A DNA stretch of 64,000 nucleotides, taken from contig NZ_JAHYCB010000001.1 of the NCBI RefSeq assembly GCF_019430945.1, positions 62,001 through 126,000 on the forward strand, read 5' to 3'. The stretch is from Neorhizobium populisoli (GTDB lineage Bacteria > Pseudomonadota > Alphaproteobacteria > Rhizobiales > Rhizobiaceae). How positions within the stretch are numbered: position 1 is the first letter of the stretch; each line of letters opens with the position of its first letter. Below the pieces are notes generated by a model. It did no database searches and was not told where the DNA came from. It saw only the letters and a list, made by a program, of their open reading frames with translations. The translations under genes and the position numbers were made by a program. This document shows, piece by piece, positions 56,049 to 64,000 of the stretch.

Positions 56049-56917
56049 CAGATATCCTCGTTTCGTGCGGCCTGGTTTGCCGCCGCCAGAACCGCATCGG
56101 CAATCTTTAGCGCGTCCCGGTTGGGCGCGACATTGTGGACCCGAAAGATCGCAGCCCCGGCCATGCGCAGGATCGCCGTGGTGGCCGCCGTGCCGACATC
56201 CCGCTCATCCGGCTTTTCACGCCCGGTGACGCCGCCGATGAAGCGCTTGCGCGACGTTCCGGCAAGCAGCGGAAAACCGAGCTGGTGCAATTCCGAAAAC
56301 CGCGCCATCAGAACGAGATCGTCATCGCGGTCCTTGGCGAAACCGAAACCCGGATCGAGCACGATCGCCTCGTCCGGAATGCCGGCCGCCCGGGCGATTT
56401 CCAGCGATCGATCAAGGAAGAGCCGCTGGTCCTCGATATGATCCGCCTGTTTTTCCCGTCCGCGCCCGGTATGCATGATGCAGACGCCCGCGCCTGTCCT
56501 TGCCGCGACGGTGGCTATCTCCGGCTCGCGCTGCAGGCCATGCACGTCGTTGATGATATGGGCTCCGGCCGCCATCGCCAGCCGCGCGGTTTCGGCACGA
56601 TAGGTATCGATGGAGATCAGCGCGTCCGTTTCACCGGCCAGTCTTTCGATGACGGGCAGGACGCGATCCTGTTCTTCCGCGGCCGTGACTTCGGCCGCGC
56701 CGGGCCTGGTGGATTCACCGCCGATATCGAGGATCACGGCACCCTCTTCGACGCAGGCGAGAGCCTGCGCGACGGCTGATTCGACGGTCGCATGCCGTCC
56801 GCCATCGGAAAACGAGTCCGGCGTGACATTGATGATCGCCATCAGGTGGCCGGTTGCGCCGAGTTCCAGGCTGCGACTGCCGGCCAGCAGCCAACGGCTG
56901 TTGCGCGGAAATGTCAC
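56048..56917 (-). CDS. folP: Dihydropteroate synthase
   Basis: About 289 aa. TIM-barrel enzyme that joins p-aminobenzoate to the pterin; the sulfonamide target. MAIINVTPDSFSDGG (pterin loop 1), DIGGESTRPGA (loop 2), IDTYRAETA, INDVHGL, LDPGFGFAK and GTSRKRFIG are intact. The exact start is not settled: the frame is open to 57130 without an ATG close to the domain. The GTG at 56917 and the TTG at 56947 (AAGG 9 bp upstream) are the best choices; I use the GTG. It is first in the folP-folB-folK operon, divergent from the DUF922 gene. Confidence 0.94.
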   Translation of the reverse strand: MTFPRNSRWLLAGSRSLELGATGHLMAIINVTPDSFSDGGRHATVESAVAQALACVEEGAVILDIGGESTRPGAAEVTAAEEQDRVLPVIERLAGETDALISIDTYRAETARLAMAAGAHIINDVHGLQREPEIATVAARTGAGVCIMHTGRGREKQADHIEDQRLFLDRSLEIARAAGIPDEAIVLDPGFGFAKDRDDDLVLMARFSELHQLGFPLLAGTSRKRFIGGVTGREKPDERDVGTAATTAILRMAGAAIFRVHNVAPNRDALKIADAVLAAANQAARNEDI

Positions 56918-57023
56918 CGGCGGTGCATCTTTCGAAGGGTAACGCAAAATTTGATGCCTTTGTGTTGCGCTCCGGCTGGCTATGCCCCAAGGTCCCCATA
57001 AGTTCAACGTCGCAGGCCATAGA

Positions 57024-57656
57024 ATGTTTTCAACGCGCAGGATCCGCCGGTGTTTCGGTGCATTTCTTCTTGTCTGCGCGATCCCTGCGACGGCCCCGGT
57101 GCCGGCAATGGCCGAACCTGCCGTAAACAAGACCTATTCCTATTTCCGCATCGGCGGACGCACAGCCGAGGATCTGGACCGGGAACTGGAAAAACGCGGG
57201 CCGATTACCCACGCTACCGGCCACCGGCATCCCGGCGCTACCGAGATCAAGTTCGGCGGCGACGTGACCTATGTCGAAAAAGGCGGCCAGTGCACCGTCG
57301 GCGGCACCCGCGTCACCTTGCGCACCCGGATCATGCTGCCCCGCTGGAGCAATCGCGGCAAGGCAAGCTCGGATCTCGGTTTCATCTGGGACACGCTTTC
57401 GGCCGATATCAAACGGCATGAAGAGCGCCATGCGGAAATCGCCCGCAACCATGCCCGTCAGCTCGAGCGGACGTTGGAAGCCCTGCGTCCCGCCAGAACT
57501 TGCGATGCGCTGGAGAAAGACGTCGCGGAGACGACCCGCCGGCTGCTCGAAGACCACGACGCAGAACAGCTGCGATTCGATCAGGTGGAGGCGGCCAATT
57601 TCGACGCCCGGATGTCGCGCCTTTTGCAATACAATATGGAACGGAAGCGCAAATAA
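57024..57656 (+). CDS. DUF922 secreted Zn-dependent protease-like protein
   Basis: 210 aa. A signal peptide (about 1-31, ending PAMA) precedes a DUF922 domain: TYSYFRIGGRTAEDLDRELEKRGP, quoted in part as YFRIGGRTAEDL, and the putative zinc site KRHEERHAEIARNH (HExxH, with a further His). The family is predicted to contain periplasmic metalloproteases, but activity is not established. A long C-terminal helix (about 140-205) follows the motif. The ATG at 57024 begins directly with the signal peptide; 14 open codons upstream do not fit one. Confidence 0.88.
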   Translation: MFSTRRIRRCFGAFLLVCAIPATAPVPAMAEPAVNKTYSYFRIGGRTAEDLDRELEKRGPITHATGHRHPGATEIKFGGDVTYVEKGGQCTVGGTRVTLRTRIMLPRWSNRGKASSDLGFIWDTLSADIKRHEERHAEIARNHARQLERTLEALRPARTCDALEKDVAETTRRLLEDHDAEQLRFDQVEAANFDARMSRLLQYNMERKRK

Positions 57657-57975
57657 GCGCTTTGGGACCGTGAATCAGCGTTCCAACCACCGTCAGGCTT
57701 TTGCGAAGCTTGCGGGCCACCCGGTGAATGACGGGTGATTTATGGTGATGGTCTAAAATACGATTCTCGGATACAACCTAAGACATAGCTTACCAAGGTG
57801 GCGCATCGGAAACCGAAGCAGACCAACCGGTTAAGCACAGAGATCAGCGTGTATTCCGGTCCTTGCGACCGATGTGTCGCACGCAAGTTGTTTCAGGTGT
57901 TCCTGAGTTAGTTTCCCAGGTCTGGTACCCAGTTCGCTTCAGTTCCCAGTTCTCCTGGCGCGTCTTCTAAGCCGT
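57657..57975. other. Non-coding gap before the sRNA
   Basis: About 320 bp with no convincing open frame. The stretch 57897-57954 has several near-repeats of CAGTTC and CCCAG (for example CCCAGTTCGC, TTCAGTTCCCAGTTCTCC), which could be the promoter and operator region of the sRNA downstream. Nothing else is recognised. Confidence 0.5.
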
Positions 57976-58054
57976 AAGCGTTTTCCTCCCTCGCTTGCCG
58001 GTGATGCGCCCGCCTTGCCTCGCTTGACGCTTTCGCGCAGCGAGGCTTTTTTTT
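57976..58054 (+). ncRNA. Candidate MmgR/suhB (alpha-r8) family sRNA
   Basis: About 79 nt ending in a strong terminator: GCCTCGC (58017-58023) pairs with GCGAGGC (58040-58046), an inner CGC/GCG extends the hairpin, and eight Ts follow (58047-58054). The 5' part has GTTTTCCTCCCTCGCTTGCC, an unpaired anti-Shine-Dalgarno-like TTTCCTCCCT stretch, which I recall as the hallmark of the alpha-r8 sRNAs (MmgR in Sinorhizobium, where it limits polyhydroxybutyrate storage). The 5' end is a guess from family length. The assignment rests on memory of the family consensus; the existence of a terminated transcript is well supported. Confidence 0.62.
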
Positions 58055-58099
58055 GCCCGGATTTTGGAAAACGTCCTAGCCTTCGGAAGCAGGCTTCAA

Positions 58100-58420
58100 T
58101 CAGGCCTGGCGCTCGGGCACGTTAACGACGAGCCCGTCAAGATCCGGCTTGATCTTGATCTGACAGGAAAGGCGCGACGTCGGCTTCACCTCGAAGGCGA
58201 AGTCGAGCATGTCTTCTTCCATCGGCGCCGGCGGGCCGACCTTTTCGGTCCAAGCCTCGTCGACATAGACGTGACAGGTGGCGCAGGCGCAGGCGCCGCC
58301 GCATTCGGCCTCGATGCCCGGCACGGAATTGCGAACGGCGTTCTCCATCACCGTAGAGCCCGGCTCGACCTCAAGGTCGAAGCGCGTTCCGTCGAAGGCA
58401 ACGATGGTCAGTTTCGTCAT
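58100..58420 (-). CDS. [2Fe-2S] ferredoxin, adrenodoxin/FdxB type
   Basis: 106-aa plant/adrenodoxin-type ferredoxin. Cluster ligands are [11 protein letters not shown] (C-x5-C-x2-C) and the distal cysteine in SRLSCQIKI. The [20 protein letters not shown] approach to the cluster is typical of the Isc-type ferredoxins, quoted in part. It may give electrons to Fe-S assembly or to cytochrome P450 or Rieske-type oxygenases. It is convergent with the sRNA at 58054, whose terminator lies 46 bp from its stop. Confidence 0.94.
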   Translation of the reverse strand: MTKLTIVAFDGTRFDLEVEPGSTVMENAVRNSVPGIEAECGGACACATCHVYVDEAWTEKVGPPAPMEEDMLDFAFEVKPTSRLSCQIKIKPDLDGLVVNVPERQA

Positions 58421-58644
58421 GATGTGGAAATCCGGAATGTTGAAGGGTCAAGGCACACTATTTAAGCGCGCTGTCTTCCAATAAAAGCCCGGTCCAGTCA
58501 ACATTTCGAGGCGCCGCAGGCTGCTCCAGAGGCGCCTTCGACCGAAAACGAATGCGCTGAGCCGTTCTGCTTATCCTCGAACAGCAAAGCGGCTCCACGT
58601 CCCGGCAGACATGAAACCGCTATGTGCCTTCGATGGAAGAGCCG

Positions 58645-59019
58645 TTAACGGCACAGCTTGTTGATGAAGTTTTCCGCTTCGATAACGGCTGCGCCGACCA
58701 CAGCCTTGGCCGCAGCATCGCCGCCATCGGCTTCGAGCTTCTCGGCAGCCGAGGAAACCTTGAAGGCGCCGACGGCGCTTGCAGCCCCCTTCAGGCGGTG
58801 GGCGACGGCTACGGTCGTTGCGGCATCCATGCCGGTCATGTCCTGCAGCGCGCGGCGAGCCTGGCGGGCAAACATCTGCAGCACTTCGACTTCGAGGCTC
58901 TTGTCACCCATGGTCTGATGCGCAAGATGAACCAGATCGATCGGACGGGATTGAGATGGGCAAACGCCCCGCGTCGTCTCAGGGGCTTCGAACGCAATAC
59001 TGACGGCTGCCATTGCCAT
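58645..59019 (-). CDS. Hpt (histidine phosphotransfer) domain protein
   Basis: 124-aa all-helical protein consisting of a single Hpt domain. The phospho-histidine is in AHRLKGAASAVGAF (about residue 73), the canonical HRLKGAA motif. It carries phosphate between receivers and kinases; a partner cannot be named, though CckA and other hybrid kinases are candidates. It is not ChpT-like, since ChpT has a degenerate HATPase domain. AGGTCA just before the ATG supports the start at 59019. It is divergent from the GPR-like gene, with a 480-bp shared upstream region. Confidence 0.9.
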   Translation of the reverse strand: MAMAAVSIAFEAPETTRGVCPSQSRPIDLVHLAHQTMGDKSLEVEVLQMFARQARRALQDMTGMDAATTVAVAHRLKGAASAVGAFKVSSAAEKLEADGGDAAAKAVVGAAVIEAENFINKLCR

Positions 59020-59501
59020 TGACCTGTTTTCCCTATTGTTGTTTCTGGGCTTGTTGTCTGTTGTCCCGAATTGTGCAGGACGACGGCAGCTATCCCGTTA
59101 AATTCCGGCACAAACGGGGCCTGAATCTTCCCATATGGTTAATTTCTGCTAAGGTCCCGGGATTTTAGGACTTTTGCACATTCTTATGGTTTAAATCCTG
59201 TTAACAACGTTTGGCACCTTCTGTTGCTGACCGGCCTTTTAATTGTGCCGAGTCACCGGATGTGCCACTACAATACGACTAAGGTGGCGGGAAGAATCTC
59301 CCGTTAACCGCGGACGGCAGGCTGGTAAGCATTCATTATCATCCGTTTGAAAGAACGGCCGTCTGAGCTGAAAGTGAATAGGAAATTCAGCGCCATGACG
59401 GCGGAATTTCCGGCAGGCAGTATCCCGATCCGCCAGTCTGCAGGCGGCAGCGTGTCGGATGGGGATGATGGCCGGGCGAGTATGTAACGAGGCGTAACCG
59501 C
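59020..59501. other. Shared upstream region of hpt and the GPR-like gene
   Basis: A 482-bp gap between divergent genes. The part at 59130-59230 is AT-rich with GGTTAAT and TTTAAATCCTGTTAAC, where two TTAA units are 6 bp apart, near the CtrA consensus TTAA-N7-TTAA. A possible tiny frame at 59395-59487 lies directly before the GPR-like gene. Hence a long leader and cell-cycle control are possible, but not shown. Confidence 0.45.
59395..59487 (+). CDS. Possible 30-codon leader peptide
   Basis: ATG at 59395, with AGGAAA about 11 bp upstream, opens a 30-residue frame (MTAEFPAGSIPIRQSAGG and 12 more) that stops 14 bp before the next start. It is not in frame with the large gene. The peptide has no recognisable feature, so this may be chance; its position and ribosome site are the only reasons to list it. 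Confidence 0.25.
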   Translation: MTAEFPAGSIPIRQSAGGSVSDGDDGRASM

Positions 59502-62500
59502 ATGGCGAAAAAAACCAGCAGCGAGTCGATCGACGAGACGGCGTTCCAGGCGTTGGAAGATGCTCTGAAGATCAACTTCAACGACGAGCAGCAGCGTCCA
59601 AGATCAACGCCCCACGCCTCGGAGGCAAGAGTGGCCGATACACCCAAGCAGCGTCAGACCCCGTCGCAGCAGCAGGAAGATTACGCCGAGTCCTATCGGT
59701 CGGGCGCGGAGAATGCGGCGAAATCGCCAGCATTCCAGCCGGCCAACGATTCCGGTCGCCGCTCCTCCACCGCCATATTGCGCACGCTGGAAGGCGGCGC
59801 GATGCGCTCGGCGATACGCAATGCCGTCATTCTTTCGCTGATCTGGGCTGTCGCCGGTGTTGCGCTCGGCCAGATGCTCTACGGCAACCAGCTGTGGCAG
59901 ATCACGTCGATGGAAGGCGTCCTCGCCGCTCCCGGCATCGTGGCGCTTGCTGTCGGCATCCTCATTCCGATCATGCTCTTCTTCGCCTTCGCGATCATGA
60001 TGGCGCGTGCCCAGGACCTGCGCAACGCTGCCCGTTCCATGGCCGAAGTGGCGCTGCGCCTTTCCGAACCGGAAACCGTCGCGTCCGAACGCATCATGAG
60101 CGTCGGCCAGGCTGTTCGCCGCGAAGTCTCGGCGATGAACGAAGGCATCGAACGTACGATCGCACGTGCCGCCGAGCTCGAAACGCTGGTCCATTCGGAA
60201 GTCAACGCGCTGGAGCGCAGCTTTACGGACAACGAACTGCGTGTACGCGGCCTCGTACACGAACTCGGCGAAGAACGCGACGCGATCGTCAATCACGCAG
60301 AACGCATCCGTTCCTCGATCGTCGGCGCACATGACCAGCTGAAGGAAGAGCTGTCGCTCGCGACCGAGGAAATCTCGATCCGCCTCGCCACCTCCGGCGA
60401 AGCTTTTGCGCATATGATCGATACGCGTGCAGCCGTGCTGATGGAAAAGTCGAACGCTGCCGGCGACACGCTCGGCACGCTTCTGACCAGCAAGACGGAA
60501 ACGCTGCTCCAGACGCTCAACTCGGCCGGCTTCTCCCTCGCCCATGAAATGGACGAGCGCATGGAGGAGATCAACAATGTTCTCTCCAAGCGCGGCCAGG
60601 CGCTGATCAACGAATTCCAGACCCGCGCCTCGACGCTGGACGCCAATACCGAGAAGCTGAACGCGGCACTTGCCGACCGCACCCGCCAGCTGAACGAAAC
60701 CCTGCTGGCTCGTACCCGCGAGATCACCGAGGGTCTTGCCGACAGCGAAAAGACGCTGACCGGCTCGCTCGATACGATCCTTACGTCGCTCAACAGCTCG
60801 CTCGACGAACGCAGCACATCGTTCCGCCAGAGCCTGCAGAACACCGTCGAAGACGTGGTCATGGACCTCGACATGCGTTCGGGCTTCTTCGAGGAGCGCC
60901 TGCAGGCGACCGTCGGCCAGCTCAGCACGACATTCGATGAAAGCGTTTCGCAGTTCACCTCCGCTTTCGACCAGCGCGCCGGCACGCTGGACAGCAAGTT
61001 GATGGACAGCCTTGCCCGCATCAACGAGACCGTCGCAAGCGGCTCGGATGCGATCGAGAACATCCTGTCTTCCAGCATCGAGCGCATCAGCAATTCAATG
61101 ACCGATCAGTCGCTGGCGATCGCCACCACGCTCGGGACCGGCCAGGAAGTGCTCGACTCGATGCTCGAAAGCCGCTCGCGCGAGCTTTCGGACGCCCTGT
61201 CGTCGCGCAGCAGCGAAATCCAGGAAACGCTGGCCTTCCGTTCCACTGAAATCCAGAACGTCCTGTCCACCCGCACCGGCGAAATTCAGTCGAGCCTTGC
61301 CGGCGCGCACGAACAGATCGACGGCGTGCTCGGACAGCGCTCCGCCGAGTTCCAGGAGATGATGACATCCGGCGCAAGCCGCATCCAGCAGAGCCTGACC
61401 GGCGCGCATGCGCTGATCGACGGCTCGCTCGGCGCCCGCGCGACCGAATTCCAGGAACTTCTGTCCTCGCGTACCAGCGAATTGCAGGAAAGCCTGTCGG
61501 GCGCACACCAGAATATCCAGACGACCATTTCCGAAGGCAGCACCGCGCTTCACAGCACGCTGTCGGAAAACCAGTCCCGCTTCGAACAGGGCCTGGCCAT
61601 CCGCTCCGGCGCGATCATTGCAGCCCTTTCCGGCAGCCATGACCACCTGACCGAGGTTCTCGGCCAGAAGACCACGGCGCTCGAAACGCTGATGGCGAAC
61701 GCCCCGGAACGGCTTGCCGGCATGTTCGACGAGCGCTCCGAGCAGATCGCCCGGACGCTGAGCGACAGCGAACAGCGTCTCAGCGGCGACCTCGGGCGCC
61801 ATGCGTCGGAACTGCAGTCGTCGCTTGAGACGACGCGCGAAAAGATTTCCGACATTCTTTCCGACAAGTCGATGGAGATCGCGACCTCCTTCGCACTCGG
61901 CGAGGACCGCCTCACCGGCATGCTCGACGAGCGGACCCAGACGCTGAGCCGCAACCTTTCGGAATCCGAACAGCGCATCAATATCGATCTTGGCCGCCGT
62001 ACGACCGAGATCAACGACGCGCTCAGCGCCAACCGCGAAAAGCTGTCCGAAATCCTCGACGATAAGTCGATGGAGATCGCCACCTCGTTCGCGCTTGGCG
62101 AAGACCGCCTGACGAGCATGCTCGACGAGAAGTCGAATGCCTTCGTCGGCACGCTCATCGACGCCGACAGCCGTATCGAACAGTCCTTTGCGGACCGTGC
62201 CGAAACAATCCGTGCGGCCTATGCAAATAATCAGGCCAACCTGGATCAGTCGCTGGAAAACCGCACCGCGGAGCTTTCCCGTGTGCTGGAAGGCGGCGGC
62301 GCTCGCCTGGAACAGGTCGTCGGCAATGCCTCGGGACGCATCGAGGGTGCGCTTGCCAATGGCAGCCAGCGCTTCGAAGCCGGTATGGCCGAAGGCATGG
62401 AGCGTCTCGAGACGGTGATGGGCTCGACCCAGGATCGTATCGCAGCGACGATCGGCCTTGGACACCAGCAGATCGAAACGACGCTCGGCTCCGGCCACGA

Positions 62501-64000
62501 GCAGATCCGCGATACGCTCGAACAGCGCGCCAGCCAGATGGCAACGACGCTCGGCGAAGCGCAGAACCAGATCGGCAACCTGATGAACGATCAGGTGACC
62601 TCGATCAGCACGTCGATCGCCGCCAGCGCCGGCATGTTGGAAATGTCGCTCGACAGCCATCAGGGCGCACTCAAGGATGCGATCGACACCGCCGGCCAGT
62701 CTCTCGAAGAGCGGCTACGCGACAATGTCGGCACGCTCGCCTCGCGTCTCTCCGATGCCGCCGGCGAGATCGGCCGCTCGGCCGACGCCTTCTCCAACCG
62801 CATCCGCCAGACCGTCGGTGGCGTGCAGGGCGCGCTGGAAGAGACCGGCACCCGCATCGAATCGACTTTCGGTGGCCTGGAAGGCCGCATCCGTGGCGAA
62901 ATCCTCGGTGCAGCGCAGGTCGTCGAGGAAGCCGGCACCGCCCTCTCCTCCGCACTCGAAACCCGCACCGGCGAATTCGCCCGTGTCGCAATCGAAGCGA
63001 CCGACCGCATCACCGATACGATGGATGGCCGCACGGCGCGTATCGAGGAACGCCTCGGCACGATCGACAAGGCGCTCGATTTCGGCCTCGAAAACGTAAC
63101 GAAGACCATCGAAAGCAAGGCCGTCGGCCTCGCCTCGACGCTGCGTGAAGCCGTCAGCGACGCTGCCCGCAGCATGGACAACGAAGCAAGCCGCTCGGCG
63201 GAAGTGCTGGCCCGTGCCGGTGCCGAATTCACCGAGGAACTGACCAACCGCAACAACGAGTTCACCAAGGCGATCGAAGATCGTTCGACGCAGATCGTTG
63301 GCCGCATTTCCGAGACCCAGAACCGTCTCGCCGGTCAAGCCGCGACCGTGGCGCTTGCCTTCTCCGAGGCCGGCAACGCGATCGTCAACAAGGTTGCCGA
63401 GGCAGACAGCCTGGTGAAGCGTCAGGTCACGGCGATTTCCGAAGCGCTCGATGACGCCAAGGTCGCACTCGGCGCCAGCGGCGACGACATCCGCACGACG
63501 CTGAATGCGACTGCAAGCCAACTCGACGACGCCATGGACGCGGTCGACCGGGCGCTCGCCGCCCGCGGCGATGCTATCCGCACTGCGCTCGACACCCGCA
63601 CCCGCGACCTCAATTCGATGCTCGCCGGCCGCACTGCCGAACTGTCGCGTCTCATCGAGGAACAGGCCAAGCCGATCGTCGAGGAATATGCCCAGACCGG
63701 ACGTTCCGCCGTCGAAAGAATCACGGCCGCTGCCGAACAGGGCGCCGAGCGCCTGTCGACCACCGCCGAGCAGACCAGCGCCCGTATCCGCGAGGAAAAC
63801 TCGGCGCTGATCGACGCGATTGCCGCGCGCACCAATGACACGCTGTCTGCAATTAGCCAGCGGACAGAAAATGCCGCCGGCACGATGCGTTATGTCGAGC
63901 AGGGCCTGTCGGTCGCCGTCAACAGCCTCATCGACAAGCTGGCGGAAAGCAATTCCAACATTGCTTCCATGGTCCAGCACGCGACCCAGGAAATCGGCAG
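59502..64000 (+). CDS. Growth pole ring-like giant coiled protein (GPR/RgsE), N-terminal 1,499 residues
   Basis: The frame is open from the ATG at 59502 (GAGGCG upstream) to the window edge with no stop. An N-terminal polar region (about 1-100) is followed by two transmembrane helices (about 108-126, AVILSLIWAVAGVALGQML, and 145-167), then over 1,300 residues of uninterrupted amphipathic helix with ERL, LxxR and SxEI patterns. The sequence is periodic: SLxGAH recurs at residues 598, 631 and 664 (33 apart), and DKSMEIATSFALGEDRLT occurs twice, at about 788 and 854 (66 apart), i.e. multiples of 11 as in apolipoprotein-type repeats. This matches GPR of Agrobacterium (about 2,100 aa, forms a ring at the growing pole) and RgsE of Sinorhizobium. 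Older annotations call it kinesin-like. Confidence 0.9.
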   Translation, partial: MAKKTSSESIDETAFQALEDALKINFNDEQQRPRSTPHASEARVADTPKQRQTPSQQQEDYAESYRSGAENAAKSPAFQPANDSGRRSSTAILRTLEGGAMRSAIRNAVILSLIWAVAGVALGQMLYGNQLWQITSMEGVLAAPGIVALAVGILIPIMLFFAFAIMMARAQDLRNAARSMAEVALRLSEPETVASERIMSVGQAVRREVSAMNEGIERTIARAAELETLVHSEVNALERSFTDNELRVRGLVHELGEERDAIVNHAERIRSSIVGAHDQLKEELSLATEEISIRLATSGEAFAHMIDTRAAVLMEKSNAAGDTLGTLLTSKTETLLQTLNSAGFSLAHEMDERMEEINNVLSKRGQALINEFQTRASTLDANTEKLNAALADRTRQLNETLLARTREITEGLADSEKTLTGSLDTILTSLNSSLDERSTSFRQSLQNTVEDVVMDLDMRSGFFEERLQATVGQLSTTFDESVSQFTSAFDQRAGTLDSKLMDSLARINETVASGSDAIENILSSSIERISNSMTDQSLAIATTLGTGQEVLDSMLESRSRELSDALSSRSSEIQETLAFRSTEIQNVLSTRTGEIQSSLAGAHEQIDGVLGQRSAEFQEMMTSGASRIQQSLTGAHALIDGSLGARATEFQELLSSRTSELQESLSGAHQNIQTTISEGSTALHSTLSENQSRFEQGLAIRSGAIIAALSGSHDHLTEVLGQKTTALETLMANAPERLAGMFDERSEQIARTLSDSEQRLSGDLGRHASELQSSLETTREKISDILSDKSMEIATSFALGEDRLTGMLDERTQTLSRNLSESEQRINIDLGRRTTEINDALSANREKLSEILDDKSMEIATSFALGEDRLTSMLDEKSNAFVGTLIDADSRIEQSFADRAETIRAAYANNQANLDQSLENRTAELSRVLEGGGARLEQVVGNASGRIEGALANGSQRFEAGMAEGMERLETVMGSTQDRIAATIGLGHQQIETTLGSGHEQIRDTLEQRASQMATTLGEAQNQIGNLMNDQVTSISTSIAASAGMLEMSLDSHQGALKDAIDTAGQSLEERLRDNVGTLASRLSDAAGEIGRSADAFSNRIRQTVGGVQGALEETGTRIESTFGGLEGRIRGEILGAAQVVEEAGTALSSALETRTGEFARVAIEATDRITDTMDGRTARIEERLGTIDKALDFGLENVTKTIESKAVGLASTLREAVSDAARSMDNEASRSAEVLARAGAEFTEELTNRNNEFTKAIEDRSTQIVGRISETQNRLAGQAATVALAFSEAGNAIVNKVAEADSLVKRQVTAISEALDDAKVALGASGDDIRTTLNATASQLDDAMDAVDRALAARGDAIRTALDTRTRDLNSMLAGRTAELSRLIEEQAKPIVEEYAQTGRSAVERITAAAEQGAERLSTTAEQTSARIREENSALIDAIAARTNDTLSAISQRTENAAGTMRYVEQGLSVAVNSLIDKLAESNSNIASMVQHATQEIG

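Noticed and set aside
57780..58054. 6S RNA, SRP RNA or RNase P RNA in the gap before the ferredoxin gene
   Set aside because: The diagnostic conserved cores of SRP RNA and RNase P are absent and no long 6S-like rod with central bubble is seen; only the short terminated RNA at the end is supported.
61095..63980. Minus-strand frames of 421 and 521 codons opposite the GPR-like gene
   Set aside because: They are tandem-repeat shadows of the plus-strand helical repeats; the plus frame has a ribosome site, transmembrane helices and no stop over 4.5 kb.

Overview
The window is a stretch of chromosome from an alphaproteobacterium of the Rhizobiaceae (Rhizobium/Agrobacterium/Sinorhizobium group). The evidence is the GC-rich codon use, an Irr-type ICE box in front of a suf operon, the alphaproteobacterial SOS box GTTC-N7-GTTC near recA, a CckA kinase, a DUF1476 protein (ATPase inhibitor subunit zeta family), the separate purS-purQ-purL arrangement, a DksA without its zinc cysteines, a MmgR/suhB-like sRNA, and the start of a giant coiled protein that looks like the growth pole ring protein (GPR/RgsE). 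Almost all of it is core genome. I see no prophage, transposase, CRISPR array, tRNA or rRNA gene.

Layout. 1-3.3 kb: minus-strand suf operon (sufS2-like desulfurase, sufB), then a GIY-YIG gene and a 38-bp perfect inverted repeat lying where sufC would be expected. 3.4-15.8 kb: alpha/beta hydrolase, diguanylate cyclase, tyrS, an AsmA/YhdP-like giant with a small periplasmic partner, peroxiredoxin, DUF455 protein, M23 endopeptidase, DEAD-box helicase and Nudix hydrolase. 16-21.7 kb: a tight minus-strand operon of flavin reductase, MoxR ATPase, VWA/CoxE protein, split XdhC, a molybdopterin-binding/MobA-like fusion and a TfoX-like protein, which reads as a molybdenum hydroxylase maturation set. 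22-31.3 kb: orphan periplasmic binding protein, rpe, DUF2259, purB, DUF2189, RBBP9-like hydrolase, a PAS-GGDEF-EAL protein, and a DUF1476 gene with a frameshifted tandem copy. 31.5-39.2 kb: purC-purS-purQ, a lipoprotein, a PagL-like lipid A deacylase, purL, a membrane protein, and bolA/secreted protein/grxD. 39.2-46.5 kb: Bcr-type MFS exporter, then minus-strand inositol-phosphatase family gene, ttcA, alaS and recA. 46.5-55.1 kb: cckA, a FliO-like protein, dksA, a SixA-like phosphatase, ycjX-ycjF and a secreted protein. 55.1-64 kb: folP-folB-folK, DUF922 secreted protease-like protein, an sRNA with a strong terminator, ferredoxin, an Hpt protein, and the GPR-like gene running off the right edge.

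Common themes. Several genes serve Fe-S and iron metabolism (SufS2, SufB, monothiol glutaredoxin, BolA, ferredoxin, Irr box). Others serve purine and folate synthesis (purB, C, S, Q, L; folP, B, K). A third group serves cell cycle, envelope and polar growth (CckA, Hpt protein, M23 peptidase, AsmA-like protein, GPR-like protein). Many start sites were moved from the longest open frame to a start with a Shine-Dalgarno sequence; the reason is given in each entry. The most notable items are the 1,499 visible codons of the GPR-like protein with 33-residue sequence periodicity, the 8-nt deletion that breaks the second DUF1476 copy, the GIY-YIG/palindrome unit in the suf operon, and the probable sRNA at 58 kb.
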